Under the pieces are notes generated by a model, which did not search any database, had not been told where the DNA came from, and saw only the letters and a program-made list of their open reading frames with translations. Shown piece after piece: positions 8,812-15,935 of a stretch of 64,000 nucleotides of DNA. Source of the DNA: Phaeocystidibacter marisrubri. Its GTDB lineage: Bacteria; Bacteroidota; Bacteroidia; Flavobacteriales; Schleiferiaceae. The position numbers were made by a program, and so were the translations under genes. The stretch is taken from assembly GCF_008933165.1 (NCBI RefSeq), contig NZ_WBVQ01000003.1, positions 1 through 64,000 on the forward strand, given 5' to 3'. How positions within the stretch are numbered: position 1 is the stretch's first letter; each line of letters opens with the position of its first letter.

Positions 8812-9059
8812 GAGTTCAGATTTATGATTAACTGGAATGGGTTGTGTATGGCACATTCCACTCAAATCCGCAACAAAAGTGTTCAAATATTTGGACAGTT
8901 CTGGAAATGAGTGAGTTGAGAATGAGATGTGCATTTCATTTTGAATATAGAGTAACTGGGGAGATGAAGAACAGAGATGCGGGTTGCTTTAGAACGAAAG
9001 TACTTTGAATTGGAAAGAACAGTTCGAGCGCACAAGGAACCTCTTCTGACCCTGTGATG

Positions 9060-9543
9060 GATGACTTCAAAAACCGAATGGAGGAGCTGGGTTAGTGGAT
9101 GGCACGGATTACAACAGTGCAACGCTATTCGATTACAACACCCTTGAAACCCTCTATCCAGAATTTGTAGAGGATTTTAATTCTACGAATAAAACGGGCT
9201 ATAGCGACCCTGTCAATGAGTGTTGCTTCTTCGGCGATCGTTACTGGTACCACCCGGACTATCTAGGCAGCGTAGCAATGGTGACTAACGATGAAGGCGT
9301 GGTGCATCAGTTCTTTTTAACCAACGCTTGGGGCGAGGAGTTGCATACGTATAACAACGCCAATACTTCGAGTTTTAATTCGGAGTATAGGTTTAATGAC
9401 GACGGAGTGAGAAGCGCTGCTTCGATCGAACGTTGCGCGCGAAGCGCTGAGCTGGATGAAGAAACAGGATTGGCGTATTACGGGGCGAGGTACTATGACA
9501 ATAAGATAAGCATGTGGTTGAGTGTGGATCCGTTGGCGATGTC
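9060..9543 (+). repeat. RHS core direct repeat, copy 2 of 3
   Basis: Second copy of the long direct repeat. Homology to copy 3 starts even earlier, with AGCRCACAAGGAACCTCTTC around 9026. At 9085-9094 this copy has lost one T relative to copy 3 (GAGCTGGGTTAG against GAGCTTGGGTTAG), which closes the original frame with TAG. Confidence 0.85.
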
Positions 9544-10261
9544 AGAGCATAACCGAACGATGTCACCATATCAATTCACAGATAACAATCCAATAAATTT
9601 GGTAGACCCAGATGGTAGGGAAATAGACTTCAGTAGATTATTAGCTTGGGATAAACATCTTAATAGAAATGTAGGCAATAACATCCTTCAAGACTTACAA
9701 GATTTAACAGGATTAAATTTGGAGTTTGATGAGAATGGTGTTCTAATCTCGAAAGGTGAAATTGAAGGGGTACACTACAGTGAAGAAGCTAGAGAATTAT
9801 TGTTGGGAGCAATAAATTCTACTGAAACTGTTGAGGTTACTAGACTGAAACCTGAGTTTGATAAAACTTCAAAAGCAAGTCTGGGTGGATATGGAATATT
9901 TTTATTGGAAGAACAAATCACTGATTTCATAAAAGGTACGGCCGGGCTGGATGATAGAACAATGGGGTATGGTATGATATTTCTACACGAGCTTGATCAT
10001 ACAGCTTTAGGACAAGGTGTAGAAGATGAACATGGTGCTTTTGAAACTGGGCCTGTTGTTGACAGAATGAATAAAATACGAGGTCAGATGAGTACTGAAG
10101 ACAATCAATGGGGACAGCGATTATCGTATGACATGTTGAGTATTGGTGGTAATGAAAACGTGTATTTTGTTCCATTTAGCAGCAGTTCAAAGTCAGCTAT
10201 TGAGCGAGGGGGTCTTCCATATACTGAATACATCAGAACCCACGAAAATTATTACCGTTGA
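9095..10261 (+). CDS. RHS cassette 2: RHS core with HELDH metallopeptidase-like tip
   Basis: 388 codons from a GTG after a single-base deletion; the homologous start is at 9060. Residues 1-150 are the RHS core (YHPDYLGS, FNDDGVRS, DEETGLAYYGARYYD, SVDPLA), then NNPINLVDPDG. The tip, about 160-388, is specific to this cassette. It carries FLHELDHTALGQGVEDEHGA, an HExxH site encoded at 9986-10000, with downstream acidic residues that could give the third zinc ligand. This is the only one of the three cassettes whose core and tip share one uninterrupted frame. It is not a full RHS protein: there is no signal peptide and no YD-repeat shell, so it may be silent until recombined onto a full-length rhs gene. 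Confidence 0.75.
   Translation: MDGTDYNSATLFDYNTLETLYPEFVEDFNSTNKTGYSDPVNECCFFGDRYWYHPDYLGSVAMVTNDEGVVHQFFLTNAWGEELHTYNNANTSSFNSEYRFNDDGVRSAASIERCARSAELDEETGLAYYGARYYDNKISMWLSVDPLAMSEHNRTMSPYQFTDNNPINLVDPDGREIDFSRLLAWDKHLNRNVGNNILQDLQDLTGLNLEFDENGVLISKGEIEGVHYSEEARELLLGAINSTETVEVTRLKPEFDKTSKASLGGYGIFLLEEQITDFIKGTAGLDDRTMGYGMIFLHELDHTALGQGVEDEHGAFETGPVVDRMNKIRGQMSTEDNQWGQRLSYDMLSIGGNENVYFVPFSSSSKSAIERGGLPYTEYIRTHENYYR
9420..9449 (+). repeat. 30-bp in-frame palindromic insertion in RHS core (copy 2)
   Basis: Same insert as at 7465-7494, here with perfect GAAGCGCTG direct repeats on both sides. GCTTCG and CGAAGC form inverted ends. Cassette 3 lacks it and reads straight from RSAELDEE, which is closer to the usual RHS core, so the insert is probably the derived state. 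Confidence 0.6.
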
Positions 10262-10728
10262 TGACTAAGTTTTTATTCATAAGTATATTATCTATGATTA
10301 CGTTGACATGTTCTGGTCAACGTAATGAAAGCTATTTGGATTCTGCAAAATCAATTGTTGAAAGAGTATTGCCTAAGAACATTTGCTATTTAGACTCATC
10401 ATACAAAATGAGTAATGGAGATATCTGCCAAGGTGTTTTGGATAGCATAGAATATTTGTTTGGAAAAGACTCAATGTACGCTTATTGCTTTGAATTCGTT
10501 TCGAACACATCGGCAATCGAAGCTACAGGTAAATCAGGCTTAGAACATTGTTCAACAGAATACATAGGCGTTATCAGTGATGTGAGATTTAACCAATTCT
10601 GTATACGAATCTATGCACACGAAGAGAGAAACGGCTATTGGAATAATGGTGAATACTATATCTTTTCGTTCTCATTAGATTCTCAGAATATTATATACTC
10701 TTATTGTAATCACTATATCGTTCATTAG
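10261..10728 (+). CDS. putative immunity protein of RHS cassette 2, exported
   Basis: A 155-residue protein. The ATG at 10261-10263 overlaps the cassette 2 stop (TGATG), the classic arrangement for translational coupling of toxin and immunity; a TTG three bases earlier is possible but less likely. Residues 1-20 are a hydrophobic signal segment (FLFISILSMITLTCSGQ); cleavage after SGQ fits, and a lipobox is not convincing. The mature part has several Cys and aromatic residues (NICYLDSSYKMSNGDICQG, then FNQFCIRIYAHEERNGYW). No known family was recognised. Its last 50 bases recur as an isolated relic at 12915-12971. Confidence 0.65.
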   Translation: MTKFLFISILSMITLTCSGQRNESYLDSAKSIVERVLPKNICYLDSSYKMSNGDICQGVLDSIEYLFGKDSMYAYCFEFVSNTSAIEATGKSGLEHCSTEYIGVISDVRFNQFCIRIYAHEERNGYWNNGEYYIFSFSLDSQNIIYSYCNHYIVH

Positions 10729-11019
10729 AGGACTTGGCTTCCACTTGTAGTTCGCCAATAGATGATAAGAAGATTGAAATCGATGAACCCGCATAAATAC
10801 TAGCTTCGAAAACGTATTCCTTTCTTAATGAACATCTTCGAAATTGCGAAGTGGGTGTTTTGCAAAAGGCGAATCTTCTGAGGATATGGAATATGACTGA
10901 TAAAAACTCAAGTTTCTAAATCGTTCTTTGAATTTCTGGGAAGCAACACTTCTATAATAGAACCACAAGAAGGTCTCGGAAGGAACGGTTCTAGCACACA
11001 AGGAACCTCTTCTGATCCT

Positions 11020-11940
11020 GTGATGGATGATTTCAACAACCGAATGAAGGAGCTTGGGTTAGTGGATGGCACTGATTACAACAGTGCAACGCTATTCGAT
11101 TACAACACCCTTAAAACCCTCTATCCAGAATTTGTAGAGGATTTCAACTCTACCAATAAAACAGGCTACAGCGATCCTGTCAATGAGTGTTGCTTCTTCG
11201 GCGATCGCTACTGGTCCCACCCGGACTATCTAGGCGGTGTAGCAACGGTAACTAACGATGAAGGCGTGGTGCATCAGTTCTTTTTAACCAACGCTTGGGG
11301 CGAGGAGTTGCATACGTATAACAACGCCAATACTTCGAGTTTTAATTCGGAGTATTGGTTTAATGACGACGGAGTGAGAAGCGCTGAGCTAGATGAGGAG
11401 ACAGGATTGGCGTATTACGGGGCGAGATACTACGACAATAAGATCAGTATGTGGTTATCCGTAGATCGGCTTGCGGCAAAATACCCTCATAGTTCGCCGT
11501 ATGCGTTTAGTGGGAATGATCCTGTAACTTTTGTTGATCCGAATGGGGATAGTTTGATGTTATCATGGAGATCTGGATGTTGGTTGCTCGGAAACCGTGA
11601 GACACATACTGTGATGTATGATGAAGGAAGTTTATTTAACACAGATGGATCAGCGTATACAGGGAAGGTCAACGGATTTCTTGGTGATGTTACGGATGCG
11701 CTGAATACTATTAGTGGATCAGATGAAGGCTTCAAGATGATAGCAGATTTAGAAAATTCGGATAATAGATTTACTATTGTGAAAGGCGAAAGTGAATTTC
11801 GTGAGAGTAGCGAAATAGGGGCGCATTGGATACGTACTCTGAAGATGTACAGTCTGGACTTATCACTCATGGCAGAGACGGATCTGGTGGTTCAGGTGGA
11901 ATCATTCCATGGGACCCGAGTGGAAGAAGACTGCCACTAG
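11020..11940 (+). pseudogene. RHS cassette 3, core and broken tip (5' part)
   Basis: 306 codons from GTG/ATG at 11020/11023. The open frame without a start continues upstream to about 10895, suggesting a decayed longer RHS gene. The core matches the other cassettes but lacks the 30-bp insert and has DRLA where DPLA is usual. After NDPVTFVDPNG the tip reads normally to FRESSEIGA, then changes to an unrelated frame (HWIRTLKMYSLD) that ends RVEEDCH. The continuation of the tip lies in the 11826-12248 frame, so a one-base indel near the GGGG at 11818-11821 is likely. Treat as a pseudogene unless the base call is wrong. Confidence 0.7.
11023..11475 (+). repeat. RHS core direct repeat, copy 3 of 3
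   Basis: Third copy, 30 bases shorter than the others because it lacks the palindromic insert. It carries private changes (YWSHPDYLGGVATV instead of YWYHPDYLGSVAMV). The upstream homology with copy 2 (CACAAGGAACCTCTTCTGA at about 10996) reaches beyond the part shared with copy 1. Confidence 0.85.
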
Positions 11941-12248
11941 TAGGTGGAAGTGGGGTAAACGCTTCCATGGATTTAGCTTATGAAATGTCGCATGCGGCTG
12001 ACGCAAATATGGGCTTGCTTGATAGCCGAATGCATGGAGTAGCACCACAAAGTACCAGGAGTGAGTGGCAGGCAGTTTATAGGGAGAATATAATTAGGGG
12101 ACAATTAAGCCTTCCGTTACGAATCAGTCATAGGTCTTCGTATGATCCTAATACAAGAGCTGTTGGACCACTACAACCCTATATGCTAAGCAATGGAACC
12201 AGCGGATCTGCTGTTCGACCAACGTGGAATAATTGGAAGCTGAGATGA
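11826..12248 (+). pseudogene. RHS cassette 3 tip remainder: inactivated zincin (YExxH)
   Basis: This frame carries the rest of the cassette 3 tip: SGLITHGRDGSGGSGG, IPWDPSGRRLPLVGG, then DLAYEMSHAADANMGLLDSR, then SEWQAVYRENIIRGQLSLPLR. The layout matches RHS-tip zinc peptidases, where the central motif is LAHExxHAxDA followed by a helix with EWxAxxxEN. Here the first metal-binding His is Tyr (TAT at 11979-11981), giving YEMSH, so activity is not expected. The frame begins after a TAG at 11808-11810 and has no good start of its own. Its stop overlaps the next gene's ATG (ATGA at 12245-12248). Confidence 0.65.
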
Positions 12249-12775
12249 AAATAGAATCAGTAGTACCTCTAATAATGGTAAGTTGTATGCTTTCAGGATG
12301 TGTAGCAAGAAAACTACATTTTGAAGAGAGCATAGCTTTATCAGACACTGTCTATCAGGATGTTAGTGTTGAGTTTCCAAAGCCAAAGGACGCGAAGGAA
12401 TTGATCGCAATAGGACATGGGAAAGAATATCAATATTGGTTCTCAGATTCTTCTGTGTTCTACATCACAACTGAATTAACTTCTAATACATTGAATTTTA
12501 ATCAACTGGAATACATGGTTCGGGAGTCTGAATATAATGAAGTACCGTACCCTTCAATGAGTATAATGGATACGATTGTACAGTCTGGTCATGATAAGCA
12601 TGAATTGATATGGAAGGAAGTTGGACTCTTTCGAGGACAATTAAGGTATGGTTACTTAAATGTGAGGCCAGAGAACGAAGTTGAATTTAATCAATACTTG
12701 TGCAATGTGGAATCGTCTTTGAAGGGTTCCCCTTTTAGTCTGCGAACAAACGAAAAAGATGATAGGTATAGATGA
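12245..12775 (+). CDS. putative immunity lipoprotein of RHS cassette 3
   Basis: A 176-residue lipoprotein from the ATG at 12245, which overlaps the tip stop as ATGA; a start 12 bases upstream would give MEAEMK and is less likely. The signal peptide ends in the lipobox LSGC, with Cys19 as the lipidated residue. The mature domain (HFEESIALSDTVYQDVSVEFPKP, then EYQYWFSDSSVFYITTE) was not assigned to a family. It lies in the same toxin-adjacent position as the exported proteins of cassettes 1 and 2. The lipid anchor places the presumed protection at the periplasm or envelope, consistent with a toxin that acts there. Confidence 0.65.
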   Translation: MKIESVVPLIMVSCMLSGCVARKLHFEESIALSDTVYQDVSVEFPKPKDAKELIAIGHGKEYQYWFSDSSVFYITTELTSNTLNFNQLEYMVRESEYNEVPYPSMSIMDTIVQSGHDKHELIWKEVGLFRGQLRYGYLNVRPENEVEFNQYLCNVESSLKGSPFSLRTNEKDDRYR

Positions 12776-13026
12776 GAATGTCTAAAGACTAGTTTCGGAA
12801 AGATTGAGTTGTGTGAGGGAATAGATAATGACTATTAGATGTATGCCTCCCTTATAGGTTAGCGTTAATCTCTATTTTAAACGCCTTCATTACAGGCGTC
12901 GTGCATGAATTTCTTTAGATTCTCAGAATATTATATCCTTTTATTGTAATCACTATATCATTCTTTAGGAGGCTCGGGAAGGTCTTCATTTTTAGGGGAG
13001 ACTCCATAAATTCGAACTTTATTCAA
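12776..13026. other. gene-poor end of RHS island
   Basis: No intact gene. It contains a short hairpin (ACGCCT at 12881-12886 and AGGCGT at 12894-12899) and the immunity-gene relic listed separately at 12915-12971. It forms the right border of the RHS island before the terminator of the Sus operon. Confidence 0.5.
12915..12971 (+). pseudogene. relic of the 3' end of the cassette 2 immunity gene
   Basis: Bases from TTAGATTCTCAGAATATTAT through CACTATATCRTTC to TTAG repeat the last 50-odd bases of the gene at 10261-10728 (10675-10731) with only a few changes. Nothing upstream resembles the rest of that gene, so this is a leftover from a duplicated or deleted cassette. Confidence 0.7.
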
Positions 13027-13054
13027 TAAAAAAAGCCCCCGCATCGCAGGGGCT
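13027..13054 (-). terminator. rho-independent terminator of the Sus operon
   Basis: Read on the minus strand: AGCCCC stem, short loop, GGGGCT stem (13034-13039 with 13049-13054), followed by seven T (13028-13034). It lies about 100 bases past the last gene of the susCD unit (stop at 13156). Between them, TGTCCGAT (13079-13086) and ATCGGACA (13107-13114) form another possible hairpin in the 3' leader. Confidence 0.8.
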
Positions 13055-13155
13055 CTTCCTCAGAGTTCATTAGGTGGATTGTCCGATGATGTCGCGGCTC
13101 AGAGCTATATCGGACATTGTTCGCACTACCTAGTAGTGGCTCTGAAGAAACTGTA

Positions 13156-14037
13156 TTATGGACAAGCTTCTAGGTCGATAAGTAAGTCCTGATCGTTTCT
13201 TCCATCCACACTAATTCCAGTGTTTCCTTTTTTCACAACGATACGAACTTGGATGATGGACTGACCTTGGCCATCGAGGAAGTCGTTGGTTTGCATGGAG
13301 AACTGGAAAATTCCCGGTTCAACTTCGTCCATAGCCAGTTCTGGGAATGCGGTTCCCACTTGAGCAAAACTACAATAGCGATGAGGTTCTGCAATCTCAA
13401 CGTCCTCTCCATCAAGCCAATACCCAATATACACATAAACTTCTCCTTCTTGGAGATTTTGCATGGTGGATTTTGGTTCGCGGTTGTTGTCATATACCAC
13501 GGTTACCACATCACTTTCCGAAACAAAAGCTGGAAATTGTGATACAGGTGGCTGTTGTGTACTCGGTGGATCGATGGCTACGAGAAAGTCGGAGGACTTG
13601 ATGTCCGGATCTCCGTAACCGCCACCATCTTTTGGTTTTACGAGGAATTCTAGATCGTTGGCGTAGCAAGTGGCAGCATCTACTTCATAGAAATCAGTTG
13701 GAACGAGGGTATAGCTAAAGACATAACCTCCTTCGGGAGTCATTCTCAAGGTGTCGTTGGAGTTTTTCCAAGCCTGACTCCCAATGCCGTTTGCCAAAGG
13801 GTGACCTGCGGCGTGTTCGGCTGGACTCCACGTCCAAATGTACATGTCTTCCCCTGCGTCCACAGCGTCTTTCAAGAGCTGGTTGTGGCCAAGGCTCATG
13901 TCGAGTGCATTGATATCAACATAGATCACCAAAGTGTCTTCTGGATTGATATTCTCCGCAGGAAGGGTGGTTACTTGAGCTTGAAGAGTGAGTCCACCCC
14001 ATACAAGCGCAAAAAGTGAAGCAATTCTTTTCATCAT
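13156..14037 (-). CDS. secreted protein of the Sus operon, unknown family
   Basis: A 293-residue protein with a signal peptide (MMKRIASLFALVWGGLTLQAQ) and no lipobox. It is last in the unit susC, susD, lipoprotein, this gene, with only two bases to the gene before it. The content is acidic and rich in aromatic residues (DMYIWTWSPAEHAAGHPL, GEVYVYIGYWLDGEDVEIAEPHRYCS), and the stretches DTLVIYVDINALD and SDVVTVVYDNNREP look like two beta-sandwich modules. SusE/SusF starch-binding proteins occupy this place in classical loci, so a surface glycan-binding role is likely, but no family match is claimed. No T9SS signal was seen at the C-terminus. Confidence 0.7.
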   Translation of the reverse strand: MMKRIASLFALVWGGLTLQAQVTTLPAENINPEDTLVIYVDINALDMSLGHNQLLKDAVDAGEDMYIWTWSPAEHAAGHPLANGIGSQAWKNSNDTLRMTPEGGYVFSYTLVPTDFYEVDAATCYANDLEFLVKPKDGGGYGDPDIKSSDFLVAIDPPSTQQPPVSQFPAFVSESDVVTVVYDNNREPKSTMQNLQEGEVYVYIGYWLDGEDVEIAEPHRYCSFAQVGTAFPELAMDEVEPGIFQFSMQTNDFLDGQGQSIIQVRIVVKKGNTGISVDGRNDQDLLIDLEACP

Positions 14038-14039
14038 TT

Positions 14040-14525
14040 TTACTGTTGACGGGTGAATACAAATTCATAGCGTGAAACAGGAGAGCCACATTTCTCAACC
14101 TCAAAGCCTAATCCAAAGTTGATGTCGTTCTCGCGTGGAGCGTTCAACATTGTAAAGGTTTTACCGGTCTCTCCAGACGGAGTGATCATCATCTCAGTTG
14201 GATAGTAAGCGGTGTCAAAAGCCCATGTTCCAGCGGTTCCAAATGGATTTGGTCCTTTTCCAGTTTGTTCAATGGTATAACTACCATCTTCAGAGAAGGT
14301 AACAATCCAGTTGTTGCCTGTTTTGGCATAGTAGCTGGTGAGGTCTCTCGACTCTGGAACAGGAAGGGTGAGGTCGTAGACTGTGCTTCCCGTTTGTACC
14401 CATGTTCCCACTACACCACCGCCAGCTCCATAAGCCGGACCTGGATCGGTAGGCTGGTCTGGTCGACAAGAGGCCATTACCAAGATGGGTAGGGCAATGG
14501 CGATAATATTCTTAAGTGCTTTCAT
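14040..14525 (-). CDS. lipocalin-like surface lipoprotein
   Basis: A 161-residue lipoprotein: signal MKALKNIIAIALPILVMASC with Cys20 as the lipid site, then a Pro/Gly spacer (PTDPGPAYGAGGG). It continues GTWVQTG, IVTFSEDGSYTIEQTG, GTWAFDTAYYPTEMMITPS and RYEFVFTRQQ. This is the strand pattern of small lipocalin-like domains in Bacteroidota (GxW near the start, a Phe-rich last strand). It sits 12 bases after susD in the same operon, so it is probably an outer-membrane accessory of the SusCD complex; binding of a glycan or a glycan-derived ligand is inference. Confidence 0.7.
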   Translation of the reverse strand: MKALKNIIAIALPILVMASCRPDQPTDPGPAYGAGGGVVGTWVQTGSTVYDLTLPVPESRDLTSYYAKTGNNWIVTFSEDGSYTIEQTGKGPNPFGTAGTWAFDTAYYPTEMMITPSGETGKTFTMLNAPRENDINFGLGFEVEKCGSPVSRYEFVFTRQQ

Positions 14526-14537
14526 AATCTATTTGAT

Positions 14538-15923
14538 TTAGCAACCTCCTTCATCATTCAATACAAACACATTGGAACGCTCCACTGATGGGAATTGTAG
14601 AACTTGACCCGGACAATCCCAATCTGCACCACGAATGGTGTTGATTTCTCCCAATACGCCTAAACGCTTGAGTTCGTGTCCGCGGTCTCCTTCGCACATC
14701 AATTCCACTCTACGCTCGTAGCGAACCGCCGTAAGGATCTCAGATACGGATTCAGAGCCATCTAGGTTTTGTGTGGTACCTCCGTACGCTCTTGTACGAA
14801 TGTCGTTGATGTCTTGAATCGCCGTAGGAAGATCCGATCCCGTCATAGCCAATGCTTCTGCACGAATCAACTTGAGCTTGGTAAGGTGTACAATTGGTAC
14901 ATCCATAAAATCGTAGTTGAATTTACTCTGAACAACGAGCTGGTTCGGAGCATTCTCGTTTAAAACTGCCATCCAAATGCTGTCGCGAAGATCGTCTGGG
15001 TTAGATGCAACAAGATCGTAGAAGTCTTGTGACATGGTGAATTCTGGATTCGGGTTTGCCACATTATCCCAACGGTAGAAACCGCTGAAAGAACCTCCTC
15101 GGTTGTCGTTGGTAGAAGGGTAACTTCTTCCTCCAAACACGATTTCGGTGTTGGTGCCTGATTCGTACCGATCAAAGGTGTTGATCATGGAATAGCTTCC
15201 ACTTTCAATAACGCTATCTGCATAGGCTGCAGCGGTCGCAAAGCTGTTCATTTGGAAGTACACATCTGCCAATGTGCCTTGTGCGGCATACTTGGTGGCG
15301 TAAACACCGTTTGAAGTAGGTAGACGCTTGGTTACATCTTTCAATTCTGAAATCACGAAGTCGTAAACTTCAGCAACGGTATTGCGTGGAATCAACTCAC
15401 GCTCTGTACGCGTTTTGATCACGATTCCCAAGTGACTATTGTCTGTGGTGTATCCGTAAGGCTGACCAAAGTAACGTACCAATTCAAAGTGCATCAAAGC
15501 ACGGAGGTAGCGAGCTTCGTCGAGGATTTCTCGTCTGCGATTAGCTTCTACGTCAACGAGGTCGATGTTTTCAATCAACCAGTTTGCGCGATAAACCGTA
15601 CGATAAGCATCGAGGTAAACGGCACTTACATCTGAGTTGAAGATATTGGTGTTTCTACCGTACACCTCTTGCATAAAGGTACTGGTGCGCGGACGAGCAA
15701 CATTGTCGCCCAACAAGGTTCCCCAAGCCTGCATTCTACCGTTGTAAACGTTTGCTGTTACATCGTAAATGGAATTGAGTACGCGCTCAATGTCTGCTTG
15801 GTTGGAGATGGCTTCGCCTTCGAGTAGAACTCCCTCTGGCTTGACATCTAGAAAGTCTTCACAGCTAGTCCCGCCTACGAGCAGGGTGCCGATCACTGCG
15901 ATGTGTAAGATCTGCTTTTTCAT
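14538..15923 (-). CDS. susD: SusD/RagB-family nutrient-binding outer membrane lipoprotein
   Basis: A 461-residue lid protein of the SusCD importer. The signal peptide ends GGTSC with Cys21 lipidated, followed by EDFLDVKPEG, the usual SusD opening (CxxFLDxxP). The TPR-type helices show in YDVTANVYNGRMQAWGTLLGDN and ARYLRALMHFELVRYFGQPYGY. The C-terminal half has LKLIRAEALAMTG and the RxxELMCEGDRGHELKRLG element typical of the family. It lies 12 bases after susC. With the amylases and maltose phosphorylase nearby, maltodextrin is the likely substrate. Confidence 0.95.
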   Translation of the reverse strand: MKKQILHIAVIGTLLVGGTSCEDFLDVKPEGVLLEGEAISNQADIERVLNSIYDVTANVYNGRMQAWGTLLGDNVARPRTSTFMQEVYGRNTNIFNSDVSAVYLDAYRTVYRANWLIENIDLVDVEANRRREILDEARYLRALMHFELVRYFGQPYGYTTDNSHLGIVIKTRTERELIPRNTVAEVYDFVISELKDVTKRLPTSNGVYATKYAAQGTLADVYFQMNSFATAAAYADSVIESGSYSMINTFDRYESGTNTEIVFGGRSYPSTNDNRGGSFSGFYRWDNVANPNPEFTMSQDFYDLVASNPDDLRDSIWMAVLNENAPNQLVVQSKFNYDFMDVPIVHLTKLKLIRAEALAMTGSDLPTAIQDINDIRTRAYGGTTQNLDGSESVSEILTAVRYERRVELMCEGDRGHELKRLGVLGEINTIRGADWDCPGQVLQFPSVERSNVFVLNDEGGC

Positions 15924-15935
15924 GCTATTGCGGAA

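Noticed and set aside
7107-12248. Insertion sequence or prophage as the cause of the repeats
   Set aside because: The repeats are coding RHS core; no transposase, integrase, terminal inverted repeats or target duplications of the whole unit were found.
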